A program made the position numbers and the translations under genes. Shown here in pieces: positions 27,010 through 35,958 of a stretch of 64,000 nucleotides of DNA. The notes under the pieces were generated by a model. The model searched no databases. It had not been told where the DNA came from and saw nothing but the letters and a program-made list of their open reading frames with translations. This stretch comes from Jeongeupia sp. HS-3. GTDB lineage: Bacteria; Pseudomonadota; Gammaproteobacteria; Burkholderiales; Chitinibacteraceae. The stretch covers positions 1,984,001 to 2,048,000 of the forward strand of contig NZ_AP024094.1 of assembly GCF_015140455.1 (NCBI RefSeq), read 5' to 3'. How positions within the stretch are numbered: the stretch's first letter is position 1; each line of letters opens with the position of its first letter.

Positions 27010-27915
27010 ATGATGCGATTTCCCCGTTCCCTCGCCGCAGTCTTGCTGCCGCTGACCTTGCTCGCGGCCTGCACCACCACTCCGCCAGCGCCCCCTGCCG
27101 CACCGGCTCCGAAAGTACGCGTCGGTCTGGCGCTCGGCGGCGGCGCCGCCAAGGGCTTTGCGCATATCGGCGTGATCAAGATGCTCGAAGCCAACGGCAT
27201 CCATGTCGATACCGTCGCCGGCACCAGCGCCGGCAGCGTCGTCGGCGGACTGTACGCCAGCGGCATGGACGCGTTCGCGCTGCAGGAGAAATCCTTCGGT
27301 CTGGACGAAGCACAAATCCGTGATGTCAGCCTGCTGCGGGGCGGCATCATCAAGGGCCAGAAGCTGCAGGACTTCGTCAATCAGCTGGTCGGCAACCGGC
27401 CTATCGACAAATTCACCAAACCGTTCGGCGCCGTGGCGACCGAGCTCGATACCGGCAAGCGCACCGTCTTCGTGCGCGGCAACGCCGGCCAGGCGATCCG
27501 CGCATCGAGCAGCATTCCCGGCGTGTTCGAGCCGGCGCTGATATCCGGCAAGCGTTATGTCGACGGCGGCATCGTCAGTCCGGTGCCGGTCGACGCGGCG
27601 CGCGAGCTCGGCGCCGACCTGGTGATCGCGGTCGATATCTCGGCCAAGGCCGGTGGCAAGGCGCCGAGCGGACTGATCGGCACCGTCAATCAGGCGGTGG
27701 TGATCATGGGCCAGAAGCTCGGCGAACAGGAGCTGGCGCGCGCCGAAATCGTGATCCGCCCCAAGGTCGGCAAGATCGGTCCGACCGATTTCGACCAGAA
27801 GAACCAGGCGATTCTGGAAGGCGAAAAGGCCGCACTGGCGGCGATTCCGCACATCAAGCAGAAGATCGCCGAGAAGCAGCAGGCGATGATCGCCGCACGG
27901 GCGGCCGCCAAATGA
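27010..27915 (+). CDS. Patatin-like phospholipase lipoprotein (RssA-like)
   Basis: Predicted membrane-anchored lipid hydrolase of 301 residues. Lipoprotein signal with lipobox LLAAC (Cys about residue 21), then a proline-rich linker and the patatin domain. Catalytic elements: oxyanion glycine loop GLALGGGAAKGFAHIGV, nucleophile Ser in GTSAGS, and the dyad Asp in DGGIVSPVP. Two adjacent ATGs (27010 and 27013) can start it. Its stop overlaps the next gene's start (ATGA), so they are translationally coupled. Confidence 0.9.
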   Translation: MMRFPRSLAAVLLPLTLLAACTTTPPAPPAAPAPKVRVGLALGGGAAKGFAHIGVIKMLEANGIHVDTVAGTSAGSVVGGLYASGMDAFALQEKSFGLDEAQIRDVSLLRGGIIKGQKLQDFVNQLVGNRPIDKFTKPFGAVATELDTGKRTVFVRGNAGQAIRASSSIPGVFEPALISGKRYVDGGIVSPVPVDAARELGADLVIAVDISAKAGGKAPSGLIGTVNQAVVIMGQKLGEQELARAEIVIRPKVGKIGPTDFDQKNQAILEGEKAALAAIPHIKQKIAEKQQAMIAARAAAK

Positions 27916-28169
27916 GTGAAGCTCTGATCCGCCTCGACGCCACCGAGCGCGCCGAACTGGCCATCAAGCTGCGCGACTACTGCGACCGGGAGATCGGCGT
28001 TGAGATCGGCAATTTCGACGCCGAATTCATGCTTGATTTCATGATTAGCCGGCTGGGCGTGCTTTGCTACAACCAGGGCTTGCTGGATGCGCAGGCAGCG
28101 ATCGCCAAGCGTGTCGATACGCTGACCGAGGCCATCGGCGAGCTGGAAAAAAGCCCGCCACGGCGCTGA
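27912..28169 (+). CDS. DUF2164 family protein
   Basis: Small cytoplasmic protein of 85 residues matching the pattern of DUF2164: LAIKLRDYCDREIGVEIGNF, then EFMLDFMISRLG and YNQGLLDAQ. Function unknown. Overlaps the patatin stop codon by four bases (ATGA), so made from the same transcript. Confidence 0.82.
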   Translation: MSEALIRLDATERAELAIKLRDYCDREIGVEIGNFDAEFMLDFMISRLGVLCYNQGLLDAQAAIAKRVDTLTEAIGELEKSPPRR

Positions 28170-28284
28170 GCCGCCCCGCCGGCATTGTTCCACCTATGGA
28201 ACAGTCAATCGCCTTCGTGGTGGATTATCTTTCATTGTCGCCTGGTTCATCATGAGTCCATCGCAATCGACCGGAGCATCCGCC

Positions 28285-29136
28285 ATGAGCAGTACTTCCT
28301 CCCGCCGTATCGGCCGCATCGTTCGCGGCATGGCCACCTCCGACGGCGGTGGCGTCAAGCTCAACCGCGTGATCGGCGGCCACGATCTGCCGATGCTCGA
28401 TCCCTTCCTGCTGCTCGACGAATTCCGCTCCGACATTCCCGGCGATTACCTCGCCGGCTTTCCGGAACATCCGCACCGCGGCTTCGAGACGGTGACCTAT
28501 ATGCTCGCCGGCCATATGCAGCACGGCGACAACAAGGGCAACACCGGCGATCTCGGCCCCGGCAGCGTGCAATGGATGACCGCCGGCCGCGGCATCGTCC
28601 ACTCGGAAATGCCGCAACAGGAAGACGGCCTGATGTGGGGCTTCCAGTTGTGGGTGAACCTGCCGGCCAAGGACAAAATGACCGCGCCGCGCTACCAGGA
28701 ATTCGCCGCCAGCGAGATCCCGCAGGTCGCGCTGGCGGGCGGCGGCTCGGTCAAGGTGATTGCCGGAACGTTCGACGGCGTGAGCGGCCCGGTCAGCGGC
28801 GTCGCAACGCAGCCGAGCTATTACGACGTGCTGCTGCCAGCGGGTGCGACGCTGAGCCTGAACCTGCCGGCGGAACATCACGCCTTCATCTACGTCTACC
28901 AGAATGTGCTGAGCGTCGTCGACGGCCCGCAGGAGCGGCCAGTGCAGCGTGGCGAACTGGCGGCGCTGACGCAGGGTGAGGCCATCGCCGTCGGCGCACG
29001 GGGCGAAGAAGTCCGCTTCATCGTCGTTGCCGGCCAACCGCTGAACGAACCGGTCGCCCGCTATGGCCCCTTCGTGATGAATACCGCCGAAGAAGTACAG
29101 CAGGCATTTGTCGATTACCAGCAAGGCCTATTCTAA
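28285..29136 (+). CDS. Pirin family protein 1
   Basis: Bicupin protein of 283 residues. The pirin N-terminal cupin metal site is visible: PHRGFETVTYMLAGHMQHGD followed by TAGRGIVHSEMP, giving the His/His/His/Glu set; LMWGFQLWVNLPAKDKM is the conserved segment after it. Bacterial pirins include quercetinases and proteins that bind metabolic enzymes; which role applies cannot be told. I chose the ATG at 28285 (GGAG eight bases upstream) over 28252. It is followed by a dispersed repeat and then a second pirin gene. Confidence 0.9.
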   Translation: MSSTSSRRIGRIVRGMATSDGGGVKLNRVIGGHDLPMLDPFLLLDEFRSDIPGDYLAGFPEHPHRGFETVTYMLAGHMQHGDNKGNTGDLGPGSVQWMTAGRGIVHSEMPQQEDGLMWGFQLWVNLPAKDKMTAPRYQEFAASEIPQVALAGGGSVKVIAGTFDGVSGPVSGVATQPSYYDVLLPAGATLSLNLPAEHHAFIYVYQNVLSVVDGPQERPVQRGELAALTQGEAIAVGARGEEVRFIVVAGQPLNEPVARYGPFVMNTAEEVQQAFVDYQQGLF

Positions 29137-29144
29137 AACGCCAA

Positions 29145-29284
29145 CCTCATTCGGCGGCTGCGCCTTTGCGGCTTGTGGTCGGGCGGTGCTCGGAATCCTC
29201 ATGGACCTCATGTCCATTGCGGTTCCTGTGCTCCGTCCTTCCGCACTCCGCTGCGGCTCGCTCGCCGACTGAGGCTGGCGATCG
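29145..29284 (+). repeat. Dispersed intercistronic repeat, copy B
   Basis: About 140 bp starting within ten bases of the first pirin stop and ending before the second pirin. Shares GGCGGCTGCGCC, CTCGGAATCCTCATGG, GGTTCCT and GGCTCGCTCGCCGA with the other three copies. Hairpin ATGGAC-CTCAT-GTCCAT at 29201-29217. Confidence 0.88.
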
Positions 29285-29314
29285 ATGTGATACCCCAACG
29301 CCAAGGAGCCAGTG

Positions 29315-30250
29315 ATGAGCAGCACCGAACACGAAGTTTCGATCTCGACCGACTGCCCGCCACCGCCTTTCGTGCAGCGTTTCGCCGCGCATCTGGCCAC
29401 GCTGGGCGAAAACATGCAGATTCGCCGCGCGCTGCCGAACCGCGAGCGCCGCATGGTCGGTGCGTGGTGCTTTCTGGATCATTTCGGCCCGGTCGATATC
29501 CGCGCTGGCCGCGGCATGCGCGTTGGCCCGCATCCGCATATCGGCCTGCAAACGTTCTCGTGGCTGCTTGAAGGCGAGGTTTATCACCGCGACAGCCTCG
29601 GTTTCGAGCAGTTGATCCGCTCCGGCGCCGTCAACCTGATGACCGCCGGCCACGGCATCGCCCACTCGGAAGAATCGCCGCCGAACCACAGCGCCATCAT
29701 GCACGGCGCGCAGCTGTGGATCGCGCTGCCCGACGACGAGTTCGAGCGTCCTCCGTGGTTTGAGCACTACGCCGAGCTGCCGGTATTCAACGAGGACGGC
29801 ATCACCGTTACCGTACTGGCCGGCGATTTCATGGGCCGCATTTCGCCGGCCAAGGTATACACGCCGCTGCTGGGGCTAGACCTCAACGCCGGTAGCGCGG
29901 CATCGAGCACGCTGCCGCTGCGGCGCGATTTCGAACACGCGGTGATCGTGCTCGACGGCGAAGCCCGCCTGAACGGCGAAACGCTGGTGCCGGGCGAGTG
30001 CCTGTACTTCGGCTGTGGCCACGATGCGCTGGCAGTCGAAACCGACGCCGCCGCGCGCATCCTCTTGATCGGCGGCGAGCCGTTCAAGTCCGAGCGCATC
30101 CTGTACTGGAACTTCGTCGGCCGCAACGGCGCCGACATCCGCGAAGCCACGAGCGAATGGAACGCCGGCGATGCGCGTTTCGGCGAAGTCCACGGTTACG
30201 ATGGCGATCGCCTTCCCGCACCGGACGTGCCGAAACTGAGGGGTGAATGA
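29315..30250 (+). CDS. Pirin family protein 2
   Basis: Second bicupin pirin, 311 residues, clearly diverged from the first. Metal site: GPHPHIGLQTFSWLLEGEVY and TAGHGIAHSEESP. The C-terminal cupin (about 190-275) is followed by a family tail ILYWNFVGRN. AAGGAG lies six bases before the ATG at 29315. It overlaps the OsmC gene by ATGA. The tandem of two different pirins with OsmC and a flavin reductase suggests a response to oxidants or quinones, which is inference. Confidence 0.9.
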   Translation: MSSTEHEVSISTDCPPPPFVQRFAAHLATLGENMQIRRALPNRERRMVGAWCFLDHFGPVDIRAGRGMRVGPHPHIGLQTFSWLLEGEVYHRDSLGFEQLIRSGAVNLMTAGHGIAHSEESPPNHSAIMHGAQLWIALPDDEFERPPWFEHYAELPVFNEDGITVTVLAGDFMGRISPAKVYTPLLGLDLNAGSAASSTLPLRRDFEHAVIVLDGEARLNGETLVPGECLYFGCGHDALAVETDAAARILLIGGEPFKSERILYWNFVGRNGADIREATSEWNAGDARFGEVHGYDGDRLPAPDVPKLRGE

Positions 30251-30657
30251 TGGCTTACGACACGGTGAGCGCAAGGCTTTCGGGCGAGGCCTACCGCGTT
30301 GCCCTCAGCGATGGCCGCCATGACTGGGCCGGCGACGTGGGCCGCGAATCCGGCGGCGCGGATGCCGGCCCCGATCCGCATGCGCAATTGCTGGCGGCGC
30401 TGGGTAGCTGCACCGCGATCACGGTGAAAATGTACGCGGCGCGCAAGGGCTGGCCACTCGACGACGTGCGCGTGGCGCTCGCCTACGCCGCCGATCATCG
30501 CGATGGCGACAGCAAGATCAGCCGGCAGGTCGAACTCGTCGGCGCGCTCGACGCAGCGCAACGCGCGCGTCTGCTCGACGTCGCCAACGCCTGCCCGCTT
30601 CACAAGCTGCTGACCGGTTCGATCGCCGTCGCCACCACCCTCACGGAGAACACATGA
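30247..30657 (+). CDS. OsmC family peroxiredoxin-like protein
   Basis: 136-residue OsmC/Ohr-fold protein. The two redox cysteines of the family are visible in LGSCTAITVKMYAARKGWPL and in NACPLHKLL. Such proteins reduce organic or other hydroperoxides in the cytoplasm; the substrate here is unknown. Starts in overlap with the second pirin (ATGA) and ends in overlap with the flavin reductase (ATGA). Confidence 0.88.
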   Translation: MMAYDTVSARLSGEAYRVALSDGRHDWAGDVGRESGGADAGPDPHAQLLAALGSCTAITVKMYAARKGWPLDDVRVALAYAADHRDGDSKISRQVELVGALDAAQRARLLDVANACPLHKLLTGSIAVATTLTENT

Positions 30658-31232
30658 CCGTCCGACTGCTCGCCTTTTCCGCCAGCACCCGCATCGCCTC
30701 GTTCAACCGCAAGCTGATCGCCATCGGCGCGCAGGCCGCGCGTGACGCCGGCGCCGAGGTCACGCTGATCGATCTGCTCGACTACGATTTGCCGCTGTAT
30801 AACGGCGATCTGGAAGCCCGCGACGGCCTTCCCGACGCCGCCGCGCGGCTGCAGCAGCAATTCGCCGCGCATCACGGCCTGCTGCTATCTACCCCTGAAT
30901 ACAACGGCATGTTTCCGCCGCTATTGAAGAACACGCTCGACTGGGTCAGCCGCGCCGACGCCAGCGGCCAATCGGGGCTGCGCTTTCTCGAAGGCAAGGT
31001 CGCCGGGCTGCTGTCGGCTTCGCCGGGCGGGCTTGGTGGGTTGCGCTCGCTGATCGTCAGCCGCCAGTACCTGAGCAACCTGGGTTTTCTGGTGATTCCG
31101 CAGCAGCAGGCGATCAGTGCGGCGCATCAGGCCTTTGACGAAGGCGGTGCGCTGCACGAGCTGCGTTCACAGGCCGGCGTCGAGAAAGTGGCGCACGCGC
31201 TGGTCAAGTTGGCGCAACAGACGCAGGATTAA
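30654..31232 (+). CDS. NADPH-dependent FMN reductase / quinone reductase
   Basis: 192-residue flavodoxin-like enzyme. The phosphate-binding loop FSASTRIASFNRKL and the flavin-ring segment STPEYNGMFPPLLKNTLDW match the ChrR/YieF/NAD(P)H:FMN reductase family, which reduces quinones, chromate or flavins. Last gene of the pirin-OsmC group and joined to OsmC by an ATGA overlap, supporting a shared redox-protection role. Confidence 0.9.
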   Translation: MTVRLLAFSASTRIASFNRKLIAIGAQAARDAGAEVTLIDLLDYDLPLYNGDLEARDGLPDAAARLQQQFAAHHGLLLSTPEYNGMFPPLLKNTLDWVSRADASGQSGLRFLEGKVAGLLSASPGGLGGLRSLIVSRQYLSNLGFLVIPQQQAISAAHQAFDEGGALHELRSQAGVEKVAHALVKLAQQTQD

Positions 31233-31252
31233 AGCCCCCACCTCCGCCGGGA

Positions 31253-31624
31253 TCAGGCTTTCACCTGTATCGTCGCCCCCGGGCCGGAGCTGACCACGGG
31301 GTTGAGCGCGCCGACGGCCTTCGTCACCGGATTCGACGCCGGATCGGCGGAAGCTTGCGCCGGCGCATGCTTGTCGCTGCGCTTGAGGCGCGCTTCCAGC
31401 AATTGCTGCAACTGCTGATGAAGCATTTCCAGCTGCGCCTGCAGCAGCGCCTGCACCTGCTCTTTTTCCTTCGGCCCCAGACTGTCGTCGTGGACCAGAT
31501 TGCGGATCTGCTCCAGCGTGTCCTTGATCCGCTCCTGAACCCGTTCGATCTGCTGATTGATATTGCCGCCGCCGGCCGAAGTTGCCGTGCTTGCGGGCAG
31601 GCTGGTGCTGATGGTGCTGCTCAT
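31253..31624 (-). CDS. FlxA-like coiled-coil protein
   Basis: 123-residue protein with a Ser/Thr/Gly-rich N-terminus and a long glutamine-rich coiled coil (about 22-82; for example IERVQERIKDTLEQIRNLVH and LLQAQLEMLHQQLQQLLEAR), then a flexible tail. The arrangement resembles FlxA-like proteins, a family named after a flagellar-regulated gene but with no set function. Start at 31624 chosen because AGGGG lies seven bases upstream. Convergent with the flavin reductase gene. Confidence 0.7.
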   Translation of the reverse strand: MSSTISTSLPASTATSAGGGNINQQIERVQERIKDTLEQIRNLVHDDSLGPKEKEQVQALLQAQLEMLHQQLQQLLEARLKRSDKHAPAQASADPASNPVTKAVGALNPVVSSGPGATIQVKA

Positions 31625-31755
31625 GGTCATCCCCTAGTCATCGCATCTAGATCGGCAAAGCGGCGTAAATCTTGAATTCGCCCCCGCTCCCGGCTCGCCA
31701 AAACAGGGCAAATCCGCTACAGTCCAAAGACACAGAACAATCGTTCTAGCTACCA

Positions 31756-33780
31756 ATGGATCTCTCCCAGCTTCCGCCCGCCCTGCGCACCCGGCTGCTC
31801 AAACTCGGCATTTCGCGCCCTTTCGATCTGGTTCTGCATCTGCCGATGCGGTACGAGGACGAAACCCAGCTCTATCCGATTGCCGAAGCGCCGATCGGCA
31901 GCCCCGCCCTGGTCGAGGGTGAAGTCACCGGCTGCGAAACCACGTTTCGCCCCAATAAGCAGCTCGTCGCCCGCGTGCGCGACGGCAGCGGCACGCTGGT
32001 GGTGCGGCTGATCCACTTCTATCCGAACCAGGCCCAGCAACTCGCCGTCGGCAAGCGGGTGCGGCTGTACGGTGAAATCCGCCACGGCTTCTGGGGCGAC
32101 GAAATGGTTCACCCCAAGGTCAAGAACGTCGGTGGCGATACCGGACTGAACGATGCGCTGACGCCGATCTACCCGACCACGGCGAGCCTGTCGCAAGCGC
32201 AACTGGCCAAGCTGATCGCCAAGGCGATGAAGGATGAAGCACTCACCGACACGCTGCCGGCTGCCCTGCGCCACGACTTTGCCTTTCCCGATTTCGCCGA
32301 CAGCGTGCGTTTTCTGCACAACCCGCCGCCCGACGTCGCCCGCATCCAGCTGACCGAACGCATCCACCCGACATGGCGGCGGATCAAGTTCGACGAATTG
32401 CTGGCGCAGCAACTGTCGCTGCGCATGGCGCGCGCGGTGCGGCGCGAACGCACCGCGCCGGTGATCGCCCCGCCGGGCCGGCTCGCCGCGCAACTCGTCG
32501 CCAGCCTGCCGTTCGGGCTGACCCGCGCGCAAAACCGCGTGCTGCTCGATATTTCAAAAGACCTTGGCCAGCGCCACCCGATGCAGCGGCTGCTGCAGGG
32601 CGACGTCGGCGCCGGCAAGACCATCGTCGCCGCGATCGCCGCCTGCCACGCGATCGAAGCGGGTTATCAGGTGGCAATGCTGGCGCCGACCGAAATCCTC
32701 GCCGAGCAGCATTTCCGCAAGTTCGTGCAATGGCTGGAACCGCTCGGCGTCAAGGTTGCGTGGCTCACCGGCAGCCTCAAGGCCAAGGCCAAACGCGATG
32801 CACTGGAAGACGCGGCGCTCGGCACCGCGTCTCTGGTCGTCGGCACCCATGCGATTTTTCAGGCCAGCGTCGAATTCAAGAACCTCGGCCTGGCCATCGT
32901 CGACGAGCAGCACCGCTTCGGCGTCGCCCAGCGGCTGGCCTTGCGCGAAAAAGGCGGCAGCCCGCACCAGTTGATGATGTCGGCGACGCCGATTCCGCGC
33001 ACGCTGGCGATGAGTTTTTACGCCGACCTCGACGTCAGCGTGATCGATGAGCTGCCGCCGGGGCGTACGCCCATCGTCACCAAGCTGGTGTCCGATGCGC
33101 GCCGCGATGAAATCATCGAGCGTATCGCCAGCAAGGTCGTCGAGGGCCGGCAGGTGTACTGGGTCTGCCCGCTGATCGAGGAATCCGATGCGCTGCAATT
33201 GCAAACGGCCGTCGATACCCACGCGCAACTGACTGAAGAGCTGGAAGGCATCAAGGTCGGGCTTGTGCACGGCAAGATGAAACCTGCCGAAAAAGCGGCG
33301 GTGATGGATGCGTTCAAGAACAACGAGATTCAGGTGCTGGTCGCGACCACGGTGATCGAGGTCGGCGTCGACGTGCCGAATGCCAGCCTGATGGTGATCG
33401 AACACGCCGAACGGATGGGCCTGGCGCAGCTGCACCAGCTGCGCGGCCGCGTCGGCCGGGGCGCGCACGCCAGCCTGTGCATCCTGCTCTACACCGGCCC
33501 GCTCGGCGACACCGCCAAGGCGCGGCTCAAGGTGATCTTTGAATCCACCGACGGCTTCGAAATCGCGAGGCAGGACATGCAGATCCGTGGCCCCGGCGAG
33601 CTGGCCGGCGTGCGCCAGTCCGGCGTGCCGATGCTTCGCTTTGCCGATCTGGAAAAGGACGCCGACCTGCTCGACGCGGCGCGCGAAGCCGCCGAGAACA
33701 TCCTCGCCACCGAGCCGCAGATCGCGATCACCCACCTCGACCGCTGGCTGCCGGGGCGCGAAGCGCTGCTCCGCGTCTGA
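31756..33780 (+). CDS. recG: ATP-dependent DNA helicase RecG
   Basis: Remodels stalled replication forks and branched DNA. 674 residues, slightly shorter than E. coli RecG (693). An N-terminal wedge (OB-fold) domain at about 50-150, then helicase motifs: Walker A GDVGAGKT (about 283), DEQHRFG (motif II), SATPIPRTLA (motif III), and in the second RecA-like domain TTVIEVGVDVPNA and QLRGRVGRG. Single gene divergent from the FlxA-like gene. Confidence 0.97.
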   Translation: MDLSQLPPALRTRLLKLGISRPFDLVLHLPMRYEDETQLYPIAEAPIGSPALVEGEVTGCETTFRPNKQLVARVRDGSGTLVVRLIHFYPNQAQQLAVGKRVRLYGEIRHGFWGDEMVHPKVKNVGGDTGLNDALTPIYPTTASLSQAQLAKLIAKAMKDEALTDTLPAALRHDFAFPDFADSVRFLHNPPPDVARIQLTERIHPTWRRIKFDELLAQQLSLRMARAVRRERTAPVIAPPGRLAAQLVASLPFGLTRAQNRVLLDISKDLGQRHPMQRLLQGDVGAGKTIVAAIAACHAIEAGYQVAMLAPTEILAEQHFRKFVQWLEPLGVKVAWLTGSLKAKAKRDALEDAALGTASLVVGTHAIFQASVEFKNLGLAIVDEQHRFGVAQRLALREKGGSPHQLMMSATPIPRTLAMSFYADLDVSVIDELPPGRTPIVTKLVSDARRDEIIERIASKVVEGRQVYWVCPLIEESDALQLQTAVDTHAQLTEELEGIKVGLVHGKMKPAEKAAVMDAFKNNEIQVLVATTVIEVGVDVPNASLMVIEHAERMGLAQLHQLRGRVGRGAHASLCILLYTGPLGDTAKARLKVIFESTDGFEIARQDMQIRGPGELAGVRQSGVPMLRFADLEKDADLLDAAREAAENILATEPQIAITHLDRWLPGREALLRV

Positions 33781-33806
33781 TGGACTAGCACGATGGGGCT
33801 GCTCGA

Positions 33807-34160
33807 TTGATCAGGCGCAATCTCTGGCGCATCGCCGGCCTCATCGCCCTGCTGCTCGGCGTGATCGGCGCAGTGCTGCCGCTGTTGCCGACGACGCCGT
33901 TTGTATTGCTCGCCGCCTTCTGCTTCGCCCGTGGCGAACCGGTCTGGCACGCCTGGCTGCTGCGGCACAAGGTTTTCGGGCCGCTGATTCTGGAGTGGGA
34001 GGCACGCGGCGCGGTGCCGCGCCGGGCCAAGTGGATCGCAACGATCATGATGGCGGCAAGTCTGGCGATCAGCGCGCTGCTGATCCGCAGCTACGTGGTC
34101 TGGTTTGCCGGAATCTCGATGGCGCTGGTGCTGGTCTGGCTGTGGCGACGGCCAGAATAG
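33807..34160 (+). CDS. DUF454 (YbaN-like) inner-membrane protein
   Basis: 117-residue protein with three hydrophobic segments. LLGVIGAVLPLLPTTPFVLL followed by FCFARGEPVWHAWLL and FGPLI is the DUF454/YbaN signature. Uses a TTG start at 33807, since no in-frame ATG lies nearby; GGGG sits upstream. Function unknown. It starts 26 bp after recG. Confidence 0.83.
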   Translation: MIRRNLWRIAGLIALLLGVIGAVLPLLPTTPFVLLAAFCFARGEPVWHAWLLRHKVFGPLILEWEARGAVPRRAKWIATIMMAASLAISALLIRSYVVWFAGISMALVLVWLWRRPE

Positions 34161-34211
34161 GCCGCACCAACGGTTCAAGCTAGTGCTATGGCCTGCCTAA
34201 TGCGCCCCCGC

Positions 34212-35132
34212 TCAGTAGCGCCAAGCAATGACTTGGTCATTCTCGAAGTCAACCAGCAGCTTGCGGCTCTTCACCATCCAGTAACGGGTCAGTCGTTTTT
34301 TACCGAAGTAATCAAGCGGGTCGACTTGGTAGCCTTGGGCATCGCCACCGAGCAACACCTCCACCTCGGCCACGCTCATGCCGACGGCCAGCTTGCCGTT
34401 GTTCGGCACATACGCAGGCTGCGCTGCCGTGGCCGAGTGGCACGGCAATCGATCCGGCTGCCATTGGCCATTGATCCTCACCAGCATGGTCTGATCGATG
34501 GGGCGATCATCGCCGCATGACCAAGTAATCCGGGCGCGCTCGGCGTCCAGCCAATCGACCCGCTGCGGTACCGACGTCGTACCTTCACGGCAAACGCCAA
34601 CCCGTTCGCTCAGCTCCACCCGCTCGGGCGTCTTCCCCTTCTGCCCTCGAGGCAGCAGTGCATCGACATAAAGCTCTTTGCCGCAGCCCTGTTCGCTCAG
34701 TCCACTGAACACAAAACGGCGATCCGGCGAGACGCTCCCCGGCAGCGCGCCTTGCGCCGAATAGGTCTGACCACCGTTGTGATCGATCAGTATCGTCCAC
34801 GTCCACTCGTAGCCAGTGCCCTGAACCACATGAAAACCGGAGCGTGCATCGTAGCCGGCGTAACGAAAGGCTTCATAACCTTCGCCATCGACCGGCTTGT
34901 CCTTGTAGGTCTGCACGCCGCCCCCCCAATGTATCGTCAGCGTTTTTCCCTTGCGGCTGAAGTTGCGATTGCCGACTTTTTTCAGGCAGGCTTCGATATC
35001 ATCGGTCGCCGGAGCGGCCAGCGCCTCGATCGCCAGCGGCACCGGGCAATGCGCTGGATTCGGCTGGGGCACCGCCGCGCACGCCAGCATCGGCGCCAGA
35101 AAAATCGGCCCCACCCACACGCAATGACTCAT
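34212..35132 (-). CDS. Exported protein of unknown function with BamE-like C-terminus
   Basis: 306 residues with an N-terminal hydrophobic segment (FLAPMLACAAVP), probably a signal peptide. I do not recognise the main part, which has paired cysteines and a beta-rich look (GGGVQTYKDKPVDGEGYEAF). The last 75 residues contain NNGKLAVGMSVAEVEVLLGG, resembling the SmpA/OmlA (BamE) lipid-face motif, ending in LLVDFENDQVIAWRY. Its start overlaps the stop of the vWA-like gene. Last gene of a four-gene envelope cluster with 35129-39163; no function can be assigned. Confidence 0.72.
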   Translation of the reverse strand: MSHCVWVGPIFLAPMLACAAVPQPNPAHCPVPLAIEALAAPATDDIEACLKKVGNRNFSRKGKTLTIHWGGGVQTYKDKPVDGEGYEAFRYAGYDARSGFHVVQGTGYEWTWTILIDHNGGQTYSAQGALPGSVSPDRRFVFSGLSEQGCGKELYVDALLPRGQKGKTPERVELSERVGVCREGTTSVPQRVDWLDAERARITWSCGDDRPIDQTMLVRINGQWQPDRLPCHSATAAQPAYVPNNGKLAVGMSVAEVEVLLGGDAQGYQVDPLDYFGKKRLTRYWMVKSRKLLVDFENDQVIAWRY

Positions 35133-35956
35133 TGAACTTGGCCCAGCAAGGCCGGCTGGCCGAACTCGACCAGCTTGGCATTCGATCGCTGAAAATAGCT
35201 CGTCCAGAACTGCCGTAGCGCCGCCATAGTTTTCGGATCACGGTAGACGCCGCGCGACTGCCCCGCCTCCGACACTAGGCCAGCCCCCTGCACGTAGACA
35301 CGTGCGCCACCAAAGTCGGCGATCAGGTCATTCTTTACCGCGTTGTCCAGCTCTTGCACCGGATCGATCTTGCGCACCGCCTGCTTGCTGTAAAAGCTGC
35401 TGACGGTTGAGTTTTCCAGCATGTCCGAACTGATCAGCACCACCTTCTCGCTGGCGGCCGTCTGTTTGACCTGGCGTGAGATGTTTTTCAGGCTGGCCAG
35501 CACATCCGACTTGGCCAGATTGCTGCTCGTGCCGTCGAGCGACTGCTTAAGCGCACCGCCAACCAGCTTGAACGCCAATTGCTGTTGCTGCTTGAGGCAA
35601 GCGTCAAACTGCTGCAGCACCGGTTTGCCGATGTCATTGCGCGCCGCCGATGGCAACGGCGCTTCCAGCCGCCCCGTGGTCAGCACATCCAGGTACTGGC
35701 CTTGCGAAAATGCCGAGAATCGCACCACGGTAAAGGCATTGCCGGCATGTATGAAAGGCTTGGCCTGATCGGCCAACGATTGTTTCAGCGCGCCGTCGAG
35801 CGGCGTGGTCTGGTCAACCAGCACGAAAAGCGCGGTCTGCGTCTTGGGTGGCGCCGCGTCGAGCTTGGCGCGCGCGTAGCAGCTGGGAATCGCATCAAGC
35901 TGGCCGGCGTGAGCCGCACCGGTCAGCAGGGCAAGGCAAATCGACAACGCTTTCAT
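35129..35956 (-). CDS. Exported von Willebrand A-like protein
   Basis: About 275 residues with signal peptide MKALSICLALLTGAAHAG. The strand ALFVLVDQTTPLDG followed by helices and a later VVLISSDMLENS resembles a vWA/Rossmann core with a degraded metal site (DQTTP in place of DxSxS). Otherwise unlike any family I know. ATG at 35956 has AGGAG at five bases and lies two bases after the stop of the upstream membrane-protein gene; a GTG at 35962 is the alternative. Third gene of the envelope cluster. Confidence 0.7.
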   Translation of the reverse strand: MKALSICLALLTGAAHAGQLDAIPSCYARAKLDAAPPKTQTALFVLVDQTTPLDGALKQSLADQAKPFIHAGNAFTVVRFSAFSQGQYLDVLTTGRLEAPLPSAARNDIGKPVLQQFDACLKQQQQLAFKLVGGALKQSLDGTSSNLAKSDVLASLKNISRQVKQTAASEKVVLISSDMLENSTVSSFYSKQAVRKIDPVQELDNAVKNDLIADFGGARVYVQGAGLVSEAGQSRGVYRDPKTMAALRQFWTSYFQRSNAKLVEFGQPALLGQVQ

Positions 35957-35958
35957 TA

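Noticed and set aside
32554-33735. 393-codon frame antisense to recG
   Set aside because: Shadow of recG.
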